Source of the DNA: Ramlibacter agri
GTDB lineage: Bacteria > Pseudomonadota > Gammaproteobacteria > Burkholderiales > Burkholderiaceae_C
Direction of reading: 5' to 3'
NCBI RefSeq assembly: GCF_012927085.1
Contig: NZ_JABBFX010000006.1
Span: forward strand, 117,799 to 181,798
DNA: 64,000 nucleotides
The notes under the pieces are model-generated. The model did no database searches. It saw nothing but the letters and a program-made list of their open reading frames with translations, and had not been told where the DNA came from. Shown one piece after another: positions 1 through 8,509 of this stretch (position 1 is the first letter of the stretch; the number at the start of each line of letters is the position of its first letter). Position numbers and translations under genes: made by a program.

Positions 1-2690
1 CCATAGCCTCGCTGGCTGGCGCAGGCAACGTGACGCTGGGCACCGCCACGCTCACCACCGGCGGCGACAACGCCAGCACCAGCTTCGCCGGCACGATCGG
101 CGGCACGGGCGGCCTCACGAAGAACGGCAGCGGCACCCTGATCCTCACAGGCGCCAGCGGCTACGGCATCACCAGCATCCACGCCGGCACCCTGCAGGTC
201 GGCGCCGGCGGCACCACCGGTACGCTGGGCACGGGCAACGTCGTGGACGACGCCACGCTGGTGTTCAACCGCTCCGACGACCTCACCGTGGCCAACGGCA
301 TCAGCGGCACGGGCGCACTCCTGCAGGCCGGCAGCGGCACGCTGACGCTCACCGGCGCCAACAGCTACGGCGGCACGACCACCATCAGCGCCGGCGCGCT
401 GCACGTGGGCAGCGGCGGCACCACCGGTTCGCTGGGCACCGGCAACGTGGTCAACGACACCGCGCTGTCCTTCAATCGCTCCGATGCGACCACGGTCGCC
501 AATGCCATCTCTGGCAGCGGCACGGTCACGCAGGCCGGCACCGGCACGCTTACGCTCACCGGCGCCAACAGCTACGGCGGCACGACCATCATCAGCGCCG
601 GCACGCTGCAGGTCGGCGACGGCGGCACGACGGGCTCGCTGGGCACCGGCAATGTGGTGGACAACGGCAACCTGGTCTACAAGCGCTCCGATGACATCAC
701 GACAGCCAACGCCATCAGCGGCTCGGGCACGCTCACGCAGTCCGGCAGCGGCACGCTCACCCTCGCAAGCACCAACAGCTACACGGGCGGTACCGTCATC
801 GCCGCCGGCACGCTGGTGGTCGGCGCCGGCGGCACGCTGGGCAGCGGCGCGATCACCAACAACGGCAGCCTGGTGTTCAGCCATGCCGACACCTACAGCC
901 TGGCCGACGGCATCACCGGCACCGGCAGCCTGACGCAGGCCGGCGGCGGCAACCTGGTGCTGGCCGGCAGCAACGATTACAGCGGCGGCACGTTCGTCAA
1001 CAACGGCCTGCTGTCGGTGAACGGCTCCATCACCGGCCTGACCACGGTCCACGCCGGCGGCACGCTGGGCGGCAACGGCACCGTCGGCAGCGTCAACGTC
1101 GCCAGCGGCGGCGTGCTGGCGCCGGGCAACTCCATCGGCACGCTCACCGTCGCCGGTAACCTGGACTTCGCCGCGGGCTCCACCTACCGCGTGGAAGCCA
1201 ACGCCGCCGGTGCCTCCGACCGCGTCAACACGGTGGGTGCGGGCAGCATCACCCTCCATGGCGGCACGGTGTCGGTGCTGGCAGGTGGTGCGGGCTACCA
1301 GCGCAACACGACGTACACGATCCTCAGCTCCGCCGGCACCACCACGGGCCGGTTCGACAGCGTGACGTCCAACCTGGCCTTCCTCACGCCCACGCTGGTC
1401 TACCAGGACAACGCGGTGCTGCTGAACCTGCTGTCCAGCGACGTGACCAACTACGCCAGCGTGGCGCGCACGGCCAACCAGCGGAAGGTGGCGAACTTCC
1501 TCAACGGCTTTGCCAACACGCCGGGCAATGCCACCGCCGCCGGCCTGATCCAGCGGCTCGACAACCTGTCGGCCGACGAGGCGCGTGTCGCCTTCGACAA
1601 CCTGTCCGGCAGCCCGCACGCGTCGGCAAGCCAGATCGCCGGCGCGCTGGGCCGCAACTTCTCCGCCAGCCTGGCCGCGCGCAGCGGCTTCAGCGTGGCG
1701 GGCAACGGTAACGCGCTGGCGCGCTATGCCGGCGTGCGCTATGCGAGCCTGGAGCCGTCGCTGCTAGCCCCCGCCAGCCAGGTCGTGAGCGACACCCCGC
1801 TGCTGGCGCAGGCGGGCCCAGCGCGCGGCGTCGAGACGCCGCTGCCCTCGGCGCGCGAACGCGGCCTGTGGGTGCAGACGCTGGGCAGCGGCGGCCGCTC
1901 GCCCAGCGACGGCAACGGGCCGTCCTCGAACTACTCCGGCAACGGCTTCGTGCTGGGCTTCGACCAGCCGGTGGACGCGCGCTGGCTGGCCGGCGGCGCC
2001 GTGGGCTACAGCCGCACGCAATGGGACGCGAGCACGAACGGCCTGGCGCCGGCTTCGGGCACCATCGAGTCGCCGCAGGCAGGCCTGTACGCGCGCTACG
2101 CCAGCGATGCCTGGCGCCTGCGCTTCGACGGCACCTGGTCCGACTACTCCTTCTCCACCGACCGCACCGTGGCCTTCGGCGGCACCAGCGCCACGGCCAA
2201 CTCCAGCCACCGCGGCCACGAGCTGGGCCTGGCCGCGCAGGCCGAGATGCCGCTGCAAGCCGGCGGCTGGGAACTGCGCCCGCTGGCCGGCGTGCGCCTG
2301 GCGCGCCTGCAGGAGGACGGCTTCACCGAAAACGGCGCGGGCGCGGCCAACCTGGCGGTCGATTCGCGCACCACGCAGAACGCCGTGGTCTCCGCCGGCA
2401 TGCACTTCGTCCGCCTGTTCGAGCAGGACGCCGGCGGGCTCGAGCTGCGCGCGGTGGCTTCGCGGCTGCTGGGCGACAACGACACGCCGGTGGTCGCCAC
2501 GCTGGCCGGCCAGTCCGCCCGCTTCAGCGCGGACGGCACGCCGCTGCGCCGCGACGCGCTGACCCTAGGCGCCACCGTCTCGGGCCAGTTCTCGCGCAGC
2601 ATCAGCGGCTATCTCGACGCGGTGTACGAGATGCGCGGCGGCGGGCAGCAGGCGTACCAGTTCACCGCCGGGGTGCGCAAGACCTGGTGA
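1..2690 (+). CDS. Autotransporter adhesin, 5' end cut by window edge
   Basis: C-terminal part of a type Va autotransporter; the frame is open to base 3, so the signal peptide and start lie outside the window. The visible protein begins with Gly/Thr/Asn-rich passenger sequence containing four to five tandem copies of a 67-69 residue repeat of the passenger-associated (PATR) type, each with a core like GSGTLTLTGANSYGG. A linker follows. The last roughly 275 residues (from about GLWVQTLGSG, base 1862) look like the outer-membrane beta-barrel translocator, and the chain ends in an aromatic Trp, as OMPs do for BAM recognition. The passenger would be surface exposed; its ligand cannot be told from sequence. 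Family assignment is firm, adhesion function is inferred. Confidence 0.93.
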   Translation, partial: IASLAGAGNVTLGTATLTTGGDNASTSFAGTIGGTGGLTKNGSGTLILTGASGYGITSIHAGTLQVGAGGTTGTLGTGNVVDDATLVFNRSDDLTVANGISGTGALLQAGSGTLTLTGANSYGGTTTISAGALHVGSGGTTGSLGTGNVVNDTALSFNRSDATTVANAISGSGTVTQAGTGTLTLTGANSYGGTTIISAGTLQVGDGGTTGSLGTGNVVDNGNLVYKRSDDITTANAISGSGTLTQSGSGTLTLASTNSYTGGTVIAAGTLVVGAGGTLGSGAITNNGSLVFSHADTYSLADGITGTGSLTQAGGGNLVLAGSNDYSGGTFVNNGLLSVNGSITGLTTVHAGGTLGGNGTVGSVNVASGGVLAPGNSIGTLTVAGNLDFAAGSTYRVEANAAGASDRVNTVGAGSITLHGGTVSVLAGGAGYQRNTTYTILSSAGTTTGRFDSVTSNLAFLTPTLVYQDNAVLLNLLSSDVTNYASVARTANQRKVANFLNGFANTPGNATAAGLIQRLDNLSADEARVAFDNLSGSPHASASQIAGALGRNFSASLAARSGFSVAGNGNALARYAGVRYASLEPSLLAPASQVVSDTPLLAQAGPARGVETPLPSARERGLWVQTLGSGGRSPSDGNGPSSNYSGNGFVLGFDQPVDARWLAGGAVGYSRTQWDASTNGLAPASGTIESPQAGLYARYASDAWRLRFDGTWSDYSFSTDRTVAFGGTSATANSSHRGHELGLAAQAEMPLQAGGWELRPLAGVRLARLQEDGFTENGAGAANLAVDSRTTQNAVVSAGMHFVRLFEQDAGGLELRAVASRLLGDNDTPVVATLAGQSARFSADGTPLRRDALTLGATVSGQFSRSISGYLDAVYEMRGGGQQAYQFTAGVRKTW
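126..1010 (+). repeat. Tandem coding repeats in autotransporter passenger (about 204-207 bp period)
   Basis: In-frame repeat units begin near bases 126, 330, 537 and 744, with a weaker unit near 945. Each encodes a GTLTLTGANSYGGTT-like beta-helix turn followed by GGTTGSLGTGNVV and a RSDD.TTANAISGSG segment. The second and third units are the most alike. The similarity at nucleotide level suggests copy-number change by recombination or slippage. Confidence 0.85.
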
Positions 2691-2703
2691 TGCGCAGGAC
2701 AAG

Positions 2704-2727
2704 CCATCGACTACCATCGATGGTTTT
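2704..2727 (+). terminator. Short hairpin plus T4 after autotransporter gene
   Basis: Perfect 7-bp stem CCATCGA/TCGATGG with a 6-base loop followed by TTTT, 13 bases after the autotransporter stop. Short for an intrinsic terminator and only 7 bases before the next start codon, so it may be weak or partial. Confidence 0.4.
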
Positions 2728-2733
2728 GACCCA

Positions 2734-4101
2734 ATGCATTTCCGGGCCGACATGCACCACGGCGACGAAGCTCATCACCGGCAGCCGGACGTCCTGGCCG
2801 CGATCCGCCAGGACTTCGCCAACTCCCACGAATGGTTCGCGCGCGCCATCGTGCTGGCCTTCGCCGCGCTGGCCGGCGCCAGCGTGGTCGGCTTCACCTG
2901 GCTGTGCGAGATCGCCTCGCGCCTGTTCACCACGTGGCGCGTCGACTGGCCCTGGCTCCCCTTCCTGCTGACCCCGTCGATCTGTGCGGTGCTCGTGTGG
3001 TGCACCACACGCTTCTTCCCCGGCGCGTCCGGCTCGGGCATCCCGCAGGTGATGGTGGCCTTGAACGAAACGGTGGACGCCACCCAGCGCAAGCGCTTCG
3101 TCTCGCTGCGGCTGGCGGTCGCCAAGATCGCGATGTGCACGACGGCCCTGCTGGGCGGGCTGGCGATCGGCCGCGAAGGACCATCCGTGCAGGTCGCGGC
3201 CGGCGTGATGCTGCATGCGCGGCGCTGGCTGCCGCGCAAGGCCAGCATCGGCCCGCAGGCGCTGCTGGTCGCCGGCGGCGCCGCGGGCATCGCGGCCGCC
3301 TTCAACGCGCCCCTGGCCGGCATCATGTTCGGCATCGAGGAGCTGACGCGCCGCTTCGAGGCCCGCACCAGTGGGCTGGTGATCTCGGCCATCGTGCTGG
3401 CCGGCCTGATTGCCGTGTCCGTGTTCGGCAACTCCACCTATTTCGGCGTGATCTACGTGCCGCAGCTGCAGGCGTCCTTCGCCGGCCCGGCGCTGCTGGT
3501 GGTGCTGGGCAGCGGGCTGCTGGGCGGCCTCTTCTCGCGGCTGCTGCACGCTTCGCTGGTCGGCGGCCAGGCCGACCGTTTCAGCCGCTGGCGTGCTTCG
3601 CATCCGGTGGTCTTCGCCGCCGCCTGCGGCCTGGCCATCGCCGTCGTCGGCTGGGCCAGCGGCGGCTCCACCTTCGGCAGCGGCTATTCGTCCACCCGCC
3701 ACCTGCTGGAGGGGCACCCGGACATGCCGGTGCTGTACGTGACGCTGCGCCTGGTCGCCACCTGGCTCGCGCTGTGGTCTGGCGTGCCGGGCGGGCTGTT
3801 CGCGCCGTCGCTGGCCATCGGCGCGGGAATCGGGGCCGACGTGGCGCTGCTGGTCGGCTGGGACGCCCAGGCGCCGGCGCTGATCGCGCTGGGCATGGCC
3901 GGCTTCCTGGCGGCGGTGACGCAGGCGCCGATCACTGCCTTCATCATCGTGATGGAAATGGTGGACGGCCACGCCATGGTGCTGAGCCTGATGGCGGCGG
4001 CGCTGGGGGCGAGCCTGCTGGCACGTTGGCTGGCGGCGCCGCTCTATGGGGCGCTGGCGGCGGCGCAGCTGGCGAAGTTGAAGGCTTCCTCCCGGGCGTG
4101 A
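2734..4101 (+). CDS. CLC-family chloride channel / Cl-/H+ antiporter
   Basis: Inner-membrane CLC protein of 455 residues exchanging chloride for protons or conducting anions. The selectivity motifs are all present: GSGIP (100-104), GREGP (146-150) with gating Glu148, and GGLFAPSLAIG (353-363). IEE at 201-203 matches the internal proton glutamate region of the E. coli exchanger, which argues for a coupled antiporter rather than a channel. Tyr438 in PLYGAL fits the central-gate tyrosine. There is no C-terminal CBS domain. The N-terminal 20 residues are His-rich; Met7 (2752) is an alternative start and neither has a clear ribosome binding site. The gene converges on a broken exoIII remnant 14 bases downstream. 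Confidence 0.93.
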   Translation: MHFRADMHHGDEAHHRQPDVLAAIRQDFANSHEWFARAIVLAFAALAGASVVGFTWLCEIASRLFTTWRVDWPWLPFLLTPSICAVLVWCTTRFFPGASGSGIPQVMVALNETVDATQRKRFVSLRLAVAKIAMCTTALLGGLAIGREGPSVQVAAGVMLHARRWLPRKASIGPQALLVAGGAAGIAAAFNAPLAGIMFGIEELTRRFEARTSGLVISAIVLAGLIAVSVFGNSTYFGVIYVPQLQASFAGPALLVVLGSGLLGGLFSRLLHASLVGGQADRFSRWRASHPVVFAAACGLAIAVVGWASGGSTFGSGYSSTRHLLEGHPDMPVLYVTLRLVATWLALWSGVPGGLFAPSLAIGAGIGADVALLVGWDAQAPALIALGMAGFLAAVTQAPITAFIIVMEMVDGHAMVLSLMAAALGASLLARWLAAPLYGALAAAQLAKLKASSRA

Positions 4102-4115
4102 CCAAGGGAGCCGCA

Positions 4116-4250
4116 TCACCGGTGATGCGCGGGGGTTTGCAGCGCCAGGTCGTATTCGACCGTGATCGGCGCGTGGTCCGAAAAGCGCTCGGTCTTGTAG
4201 ATGGCCTCGGTGCGGGCCAGTTCCGCCAGGCCGGGCGTGGCCAGGCGGTA
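4116..4250 (-). pseudogene. 3' remnant of exodeoxyribonuclease III gene
   Basis: The minus-strand reading from 4250 to the stop at 4116 gives a stretch including AELARTEAIYKTERFSDHA and then PITVEYDL. It matches the C-terminus of the intact exodeoxyribonuclease III in this window ([19 protein letters not shown]), including the catalytic DH of the SDHAP motif. Upstream of about 4250 the similarity stops abruptly and no start or nuclease N-terminus follows, so only about 44 codons survive. The two copies are clearly diverged, so this is not a fresh duplication. Its stop lies 14 bases from the CLC stop, probably the ancestral convergent arrangement. Confidence 0.75.
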
Positions 4251-4403
4251 GCAGGTCGCTCGGAATACCGGCATTGCTCTGGATGCTCGTTGGCGGGTGC
4301 GGTGAAGCCGCATACTACCTCCCCGAGGGAGAAGCTTTTGATCCACGCAATGAGCCCAGCAGGTTCCGCGGCGCGGCGCGGGCCGCCCGGATGAAGAGGC
4401 TGG

Positions 4404-5714
4404 ATGAACACTCCCGACTGGCTGCTGGTGCTGGGGCTGCTGTTGCTGGCGATGGTGCTGGTCAACAGTACGTTGCACCGTCTGCCTCTCACCAGTCCCA
4501 TGGTGTACCTGGCCGCCGGGTGGCTGCTGGGTCCGTCCGTCCTAGGGGCTCTGCGACCCGATCCCTTCCTGCACGCGACCATGCTCGGGAACATCGCCGA
4601 GTTGGGCCTGCTCGTCTCGCTCTTCGCCGTCGGCCTGCAACTGAGGGTCCGCCTAGGGGACAGGCGTTGGCGGCTTCCCTTCAAGCTCGCCTTCGTGTCG
4701 CTGGGCGTAATCGTCGCGCTGGTGGCGGCGGTGGGCATCTTCGCCCTCGGCCTGCCTCCGGGCCTGGCCATCGTGCTCGGCGCCATCCTGGCACCTACCG
4801 ATCCCGTGCTCGCTTCCGCGTTGCAGCCGCAGGAGGGGTCGGACGAACAGCCGGTGAGCTTCACGCTCGCCGCCGAGGGCGCGCTCAACGACGGCGCATC
4901 GTACCCGTTCGTAATCCTGGGCCTGGCCCTGGCCGGCCTGATCGACCGGCCGCTGCTCGAATGGGCCTTGGTGGACTTTGCGTGGGCGACCGCGGGTGGG
5001 CTCGGGATCGGCTTCGCGCTGGGCGCGACGGTGGGCCGGTGCGTCGTGGTCCTGCGCGGCCGGTACGGCCGGGCTCTCGGCCTGGACGTGTTCCTCGGGC
5101 TCGGGCTTATCGGGACGGCCTACGGGCTGGCGCACCTGTGCGCCGCGTCCGGTTTCCTGGCGGTCTTCGCGGCCGGCCTGGCGCTGGGACGCGTGCGGGA
5201 GCGGCCGGCACCGGGCTCCGCCGACCTCGAGGCGCCCTTGACCTCTGCCGGCCATTCGTACACGACCCTGGCCCAACACTCACATCACGCCAGCGCCACG
5301 ATGCGGGCCTCGGTCGAGGATTTCAACGAGCAGATGGAGAAGATCTCGGAAATGGGCCTCGTGCTTCTGGTCGGGGCGATGCTGCCCTATGCGCCGTTCA
5401 CGTGGACCACATGCTGGTTCGTCCCCTTGCTGCTCCTGGTGCTGCGGCCCTTGTCGGTGCTGCCGTCCTATGTGGGGGAAGGAGCGGCCGTCCGGCAACT
5501 CGCTCTCGCCGGCTGGTTCGGCATCCGCGGCATCGGGTCGCTCTTCTACCTGTTGCTGGTGGTGCGCATGGGTGTGACCAGACCCGAGGCCGGGACACTG
5601 CTGTCGCTCACCCTCTGGACCATCGCCGCATCCATCCTGTTGCACGGGCTGAGCGCCCGCCCGCTGATGCGCTGGGCTCTCGGGGGCCCCGGCGTGCGCA
5701 GGCCCGGCGACTGA
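4404..5714 (+). CDS. CPA1-type Na+/H+ antiporter
   Basis: A 436-residue integral membrane protein with about twelve hydrophobic segments. The CPA1 ion-binding signatures are visible: APTDPVLAS (130-138) and EGALNDG (158-164) with the Asn162-Asp163 pair that carries the ion in electroneutral exchangers. WFGIRGIGSLFYL near residue 372 is the typical late-helix motif. It should exchange cytoplasmic Na+ or K+ for H+ and so serve pH or salt homeostasis. The start is chosen from GAAGAGG six bases upstream. There is no long cytoplasmic C-terminal regulatory domain. It is the first gene of the accessory block bounded by exoIII copies. Substrate ion is not determined. Confidence 0.88.
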   Translation: MNTPDWLLVLGLLLLAMVLVNSTLHRLPLTSPMVYLAAGWLLGPSVLGALRPDPFLHATMLGNIAELGLLVSLFAVGLQLRVRLGDRRWRLPFKLAFVSLGVIVALVAAVGIFALGLPPGLAIVLGAILAPTDPVLASALQPQEGSDEQPVSFTLAAEGALNDGASYPFVILGLALAGLIDRPLLEWALVDFAWATAGGLGIGFALGATVGRCVVVLRGRYGRALGLDVFLGLGLIGTAYGLAHLCAASGFLAVFAAGLALGRVRERPAPGSADLEAPLTSAGHSYTTLAQHSHHASATMRASVEDFNEQMEKISEMGLVLLVGAMLPYAPFTWTTCWFVPLLLLVLRPLSVLPSYVGEGAAVRQLALAGWFGIRGIGSLFYLLLVVRMGVTRPEAGTLLSLTLWTIAASILLHGLSARPLMRWALGGPGVRRPGD

Positions 5715-5846
5715 GCGCGAGCCGCCGGCCGGCAACTCATTGTGCCTAGCCACCGCTGCAGCAGCGGAAAGCGCACACTGGGGGATGGAGCGGCATCGCC
5801 CGCGCCGTCACTTCGACCTGCCCGCAGTTCAACCTGTTCACCCGCC

Positions 5847-6800
5847 ATGATCCGTCTCCAACTGCAGGTGGACCTCGCCTACGAGATCGCCGACCCGGCC
5901 GGCACCGACTTCATCTTCAACGTCCATGCGGCCCGCACCGCGCATCAGACGGTCGAGAGTGAACAGCTGGTCCTGAGCCAGGACCTGACGCCCGACATCG
6001 CCACCGATGCCGGGACCGGAACCCGCTTCATGCGCCTGCATGCGTGGCCCGGCCCGCTGCACCTGAGCTACGCCGCCACCCTCGACATCGCGCACCATCG
6101 CGCCCAACCCGACACGCTGAACGAGGTTCCCGTGCGCTGCCTGCCGCTGGAGGTACTTCCCTACGTGTATCCCAGCCGCTATTGCCAGTCCGACCGCCTG
6201 CTGGGACTGGCATCCCGCAACTTCGGGCGGCTCTGGCAAGGCTACAGCCGCATCCTGGCGGTCCAGCACTGGGTGCAGGAGCAAGTCGCGTTCGCCTCCG
6301 AGACCAGCAACAGCAACACTTCGGCTGTCGACACGCTGGTCGAGCGGGTCGGCGTCTGCCGCGACTTCGCCCACCTGATGATCGCGATGTGCCGCGCACT
6401 GAACATCCCGGCGCGCATCGCGACCGGCACCGACTACGGCGCCGATCCGGCGCTGGGCCCGCCGGACTACCACGCCTACGTGGAGGTCTACCTCGGTGAC
6501 CGCTGGTACGTGTTCGATGCCTCGGGCACGGGAATCCCGATGGGGTTCCTGCGCTTCGGCACCGGGAGGGACGCCGCGGATGTGGCGTTCGCGACGATCT
6601 TCGGTGACGTCGCCCCGGCGACGCCCGCCATCAGCGTGCACGCCCTCGAAGGTCCTGGACTGGAACTGCCCCACCATTGCCGCGAGGCGTTGTCGACGGC
6701 CGCCGCATCGCCCGGCCCGGTGTCGGGCTGTGCTTCGTTCGGCGGGCAAGCCGATGCCGCGATGGCAACGCGCCCGCTCCTCGTGCAGGCCCCGCGCTAG
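5847..6800 (+). CDS. Transglutaminase-like domain protein
   Basis: A 317-residue protein with an N-terminal beta-rich bacterial transglutaminase-associated region (residues 1-110) and a transglutaminase-like core. The Cys-His-Asp triad is visible: Cys171 in GVCRDFAH, His209 in DYHAYVEVY and Asp224 in VFDASG. Relatives are cysteine proteases or amidases, or lack proven activity; no signal peptide is evident, so it is probably cytoplasmic. The start at MIRLQLQVDL is where family similarity would begin; the frame extends upstream to 5742 but with shadow-like composition. No convincing ribosome binding site is present. Confidence 0.85.
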   Translation: MIRLQLQVDLAYEIADPAGTDFIFNVHAARTAHQTVESEQLVLSQDLTPDIATDAGTGTRFMRLHAWPGPLHLSYAATLDIAHHRAQPDTLNEVPVRCLPLEVLPYVYPSRYCQSDRLLGLASRNFGRLWQGYSRILAVQHWVQEQVAFASETSNSNTSAVDTLVERVGVCRDFAHLMIAMCRALNIPARIATGTDYGADPALGPPDYHAYVEVYLGDRWYVFDASGTGIPMGFLRFGTGRDAADVAFATIFGDVAPATPAISVHALEGPGLELPHHCREALSTAAASPGPVSGCASFGGQADAAMATRPLLVQAPR

Positions 6801-6893
6801 GAGCCGCTCCCTGTCCCACGGATCGCGTCGCCATGCGCCCACATCCGGCGCGGACGAAAGGGGGAGCATGGGAACTTGTCCAAGGAGCTCGCC

Positions 6894-7109
6894 ATGACCA
6901 ACGCCCGCCCTCTGCCTCCGCCCGCCAAGGGCAACAGGAATCCACACGAAGTCAGCGGCGACGAGTCGCGCCCCGCGCAGACGCACGACGATCTCACCCG
7001 GGGAGGCGGCCACCGCAGCGGCTCGCGCGGTGCCGGCACGCTCGAGGACGCGGCTGGTAAGCGCGCGCCACACGAAGGTCCGGAGGGGCCGGCGGCGGCT
7101 GGCCGCTGA
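6894..7109 (+). CDS. Small hydrophilic hypothetical protein
   Basis: A 71-residue reading frame, MTNARPLPPPAKGNRNPHEV at its N-terminus, rich in Gly, Arg, Asp, Glu and Pro with no hydrophobic segment, so probably disordered and soluble. It is supported mainly by a good ribosome binding site, AAGGAG six bases before the ATG, and by its place in a gene-sized gap between the transglutaminase-like gene and the convergent kinase. No family recognised. It could be a non-coding stretch with a chance start. Confidence 0.45.
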   Translation: MTNARPLPPPAKGNRNPHEVSGDESRPAQTHDDLTRGGGHRSGSRGAGTLEDAAGKRAPHEGPEGPAAAGR

Positions 7110-7164
7110 GGGTCGGCGTCCCGGGCCTCAGCGTCATCGCGGCGGCGGGGCGCGACGCGCAAGC

Positions 7165-8319
7165 TCACGCGCCGCCCCCGCCTTCGCGCGAAGGTGGCGT
7201 GCGCGGCAGCCGGACGGAAAAGGTGGTGCCCTCGTCATCGGACCGCACCGTCACGGAGCCTCCGTGCGCGACGGCAATCTCCCGGGTGATGTAGAGCCCC
7301 AGGCCGAGGCCGGAGGAGCCCGCGCGGCGCTCGCGCGCGCCGCCGGCCGTCTGCCGCAGGGGAACGAACAGGTTCTGCTGGGCCTCGGCGGGAATCGGGG
7401 CACCCTTGTTGTGGACCTGCACGGTGACGGCCGTGTCAGCTCCGGTGACCGTGACGCTGACCGGTTGCGCGGCGCCGTGCTGGACGGCATTGGCAACGAG
7501 GTTCGCCAGCATCTGCCCGACGCGCGCCGCGTCCCAGTGTCCGGTGATCGTGCCTTCGCAGGCCAGGTCGATGCGGGCTTCGGGGTGGACCGTCGCCACC
7601 TCGGCGACGATCTGCCTGGCGATCTCCCCGAGGTCCGCCGGCGCGGTCATAAGGGGCAGCGTCTCCCCGAGCGCCGTCCGGGTGAATTCCAGGATGTCCC
7701 TGACCATGCCGGTCATCCGTTCGGCGGAGGTGAGGATCCGCGCCACCGACTTCGTCTGGGCGCCGTCCAGCGTATCGGTGCGAAGCAGGTAGCTGGCACT
7801 CATGTGGATCACGCCCAGCGGCGTTCGCAGGTCGTGTCCCAGCACCCCCAGCAGGAGATTCCGCGAATCGTCCACCTTGCGGGAGTACAGCGACGTCGAC
7901 TCCGACAGAGCCTGGTCCATCGCTTCGCCGAAACGCGTGAGTTCATCCAGGTCTTCGGCCCGCACCGGCGGCAGCTGCCCGGCCCACCGGCGGATCACGG
8001 AAGCGCGCAACGCCCTGAATTCGGAGACCAGCTGCGGAAGCGAGAAGCCTTGCTGGAAGCGCTGGGCTGCGTGCTTCCGCGCGGTGCGCGTGATGTCGGG
8101 TGAACTGTCCGCGCTTGTCCCCGTCGACTTGTCGTGCGGCGCCCCGGCCTCCCGGGAGCTTCCGACGTCCGCGACGATCGCCAGCAGCAGGAGTTTCGCA
8201 TGGTCTGCCAGCTGCTCGGGCGTCATCGCCTGCGATGCGACCTCCTTGCCGCGGGCGAACTCAACCCATTCGTCGACGATGCTCTCGATTTCATCGATCG
8301 CAACCTGAGCTAAGTTCAT
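7165..8319 (-). CDS. Soluble sensor histidine kinase (RsbRD-like N-terminus)
   Basis: A 384-residue cytoplasmic histidine kinase without membrane segments. Residues 1-145 form a helical sensor-like region resembling RsbRD N-terminal modules. HisKA carries the phospho-acceptor His162 in LGHDLRTPLG. The ATPase domain shows the N box (NLVANAVQH, 273-281), an atypical G1 segment HNKGAPI at 303-309 where a DxG is more usual, and the G2 box GLGLGLYI (337-344). No response regulator is adjacent, so the partner is unknown. The start at MNLAQVAIDE is preferred over an upstream Met 48 bases earlier, which would add a low-quality leader. Divergent from the esterase gene. Confidence 0.87.
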   Translation of the reverse strand: MNLAQVAIDEIESIVDEWVEFARGKEVASQAMTPEQLADHAKLLLLAIVADVGSSREAGAPHDKSTGTSADSSPDITRTARKHAAQRFQQGFSLPQLVSEFRALRASVIRRWAGQLPPVRAEDLDELTRFGEAMDQALSESTSLYSRKVDDSRNLLLGVLGHDLRTPLGVIHMSASYLLRTDTLDGAQTKSVARILTSAERMTGMVRDILEFTRTALGETLPLMTAPADLGEIARQIVAEVATVHPEARIDLACEGTITGHWDAARVGQMLANLVANAVQHGAAQPVSVTVTGADTAVTVQVHNKGAPIPAEAQQNLFVPLRQTAGGARERRAGSSGLGLGLYITREIAVAHGGSVTVRSDDEGTTFSVRLPRTPPSREGGGGA

Positions 8320-8446
8320 AGCAGCGCCTGGCCATTCTTCGGATCGACGATCCGGCCATGATTCCACAGATCACGCTCCTTGGGCTTGCTCCACCCGCCA
8401 TCGGCACGACACGGCAGAGCCGGGAACAAAGTTGCTTCGCAAGGGC

Positions 8447-8476
8447 TTGCAACCGCCCGCGATGCGTCAATATGGT
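8447..8476 (+). promoter_or_regulatory. Probable sigma-70 promoter for esterase gene
   Basis: TTGCAA (8447-8452), 18-base spacer, TATGGT (8471-8476), placed 33 bases before the esterase ATG in the divergent intergenic region. Fits sigma-70 consensus at 4/6 and 4/6; not experimentally supported. Confidence 0.45.
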
Positions 8477-8509
8477 CATGACGCGGTGCAGCAAAGACCA
8501 AGGAACGTG

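Noticed and set aside
126..1010. Possible CRISPR-like array
   Set aside because: Repeats are 204-207 bp, in frame and code for a beta-helix passenger; there are no spacers of uniform length.
2662..4119. 485-codon minus-strand frame antisense to the CLC gene
   Set aside because: Gln/Arg/His-rich composition with no domain; a third-position GC shadow of a clear CLC protein.
4250..4403. Integrase attachment site or transposase remnant at the block's left edge
   Set aside because: No integrase, transposase or clear direct repeat found; only the exoIII similarity supports insertion.
4274..5749. Alternative plus-strand frame overlapping the CPA1 antiporter
   Set aside because: Arg/Ala/Gly-rich shadow in another frame; the antiporter frame has all motifs and a ribosome binding site.
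7110..7164. Terminator between the small hydrophilic gene and the kinase
   Set aside because: GC-rich with no stable stem plus T-run that can be supported by eye.
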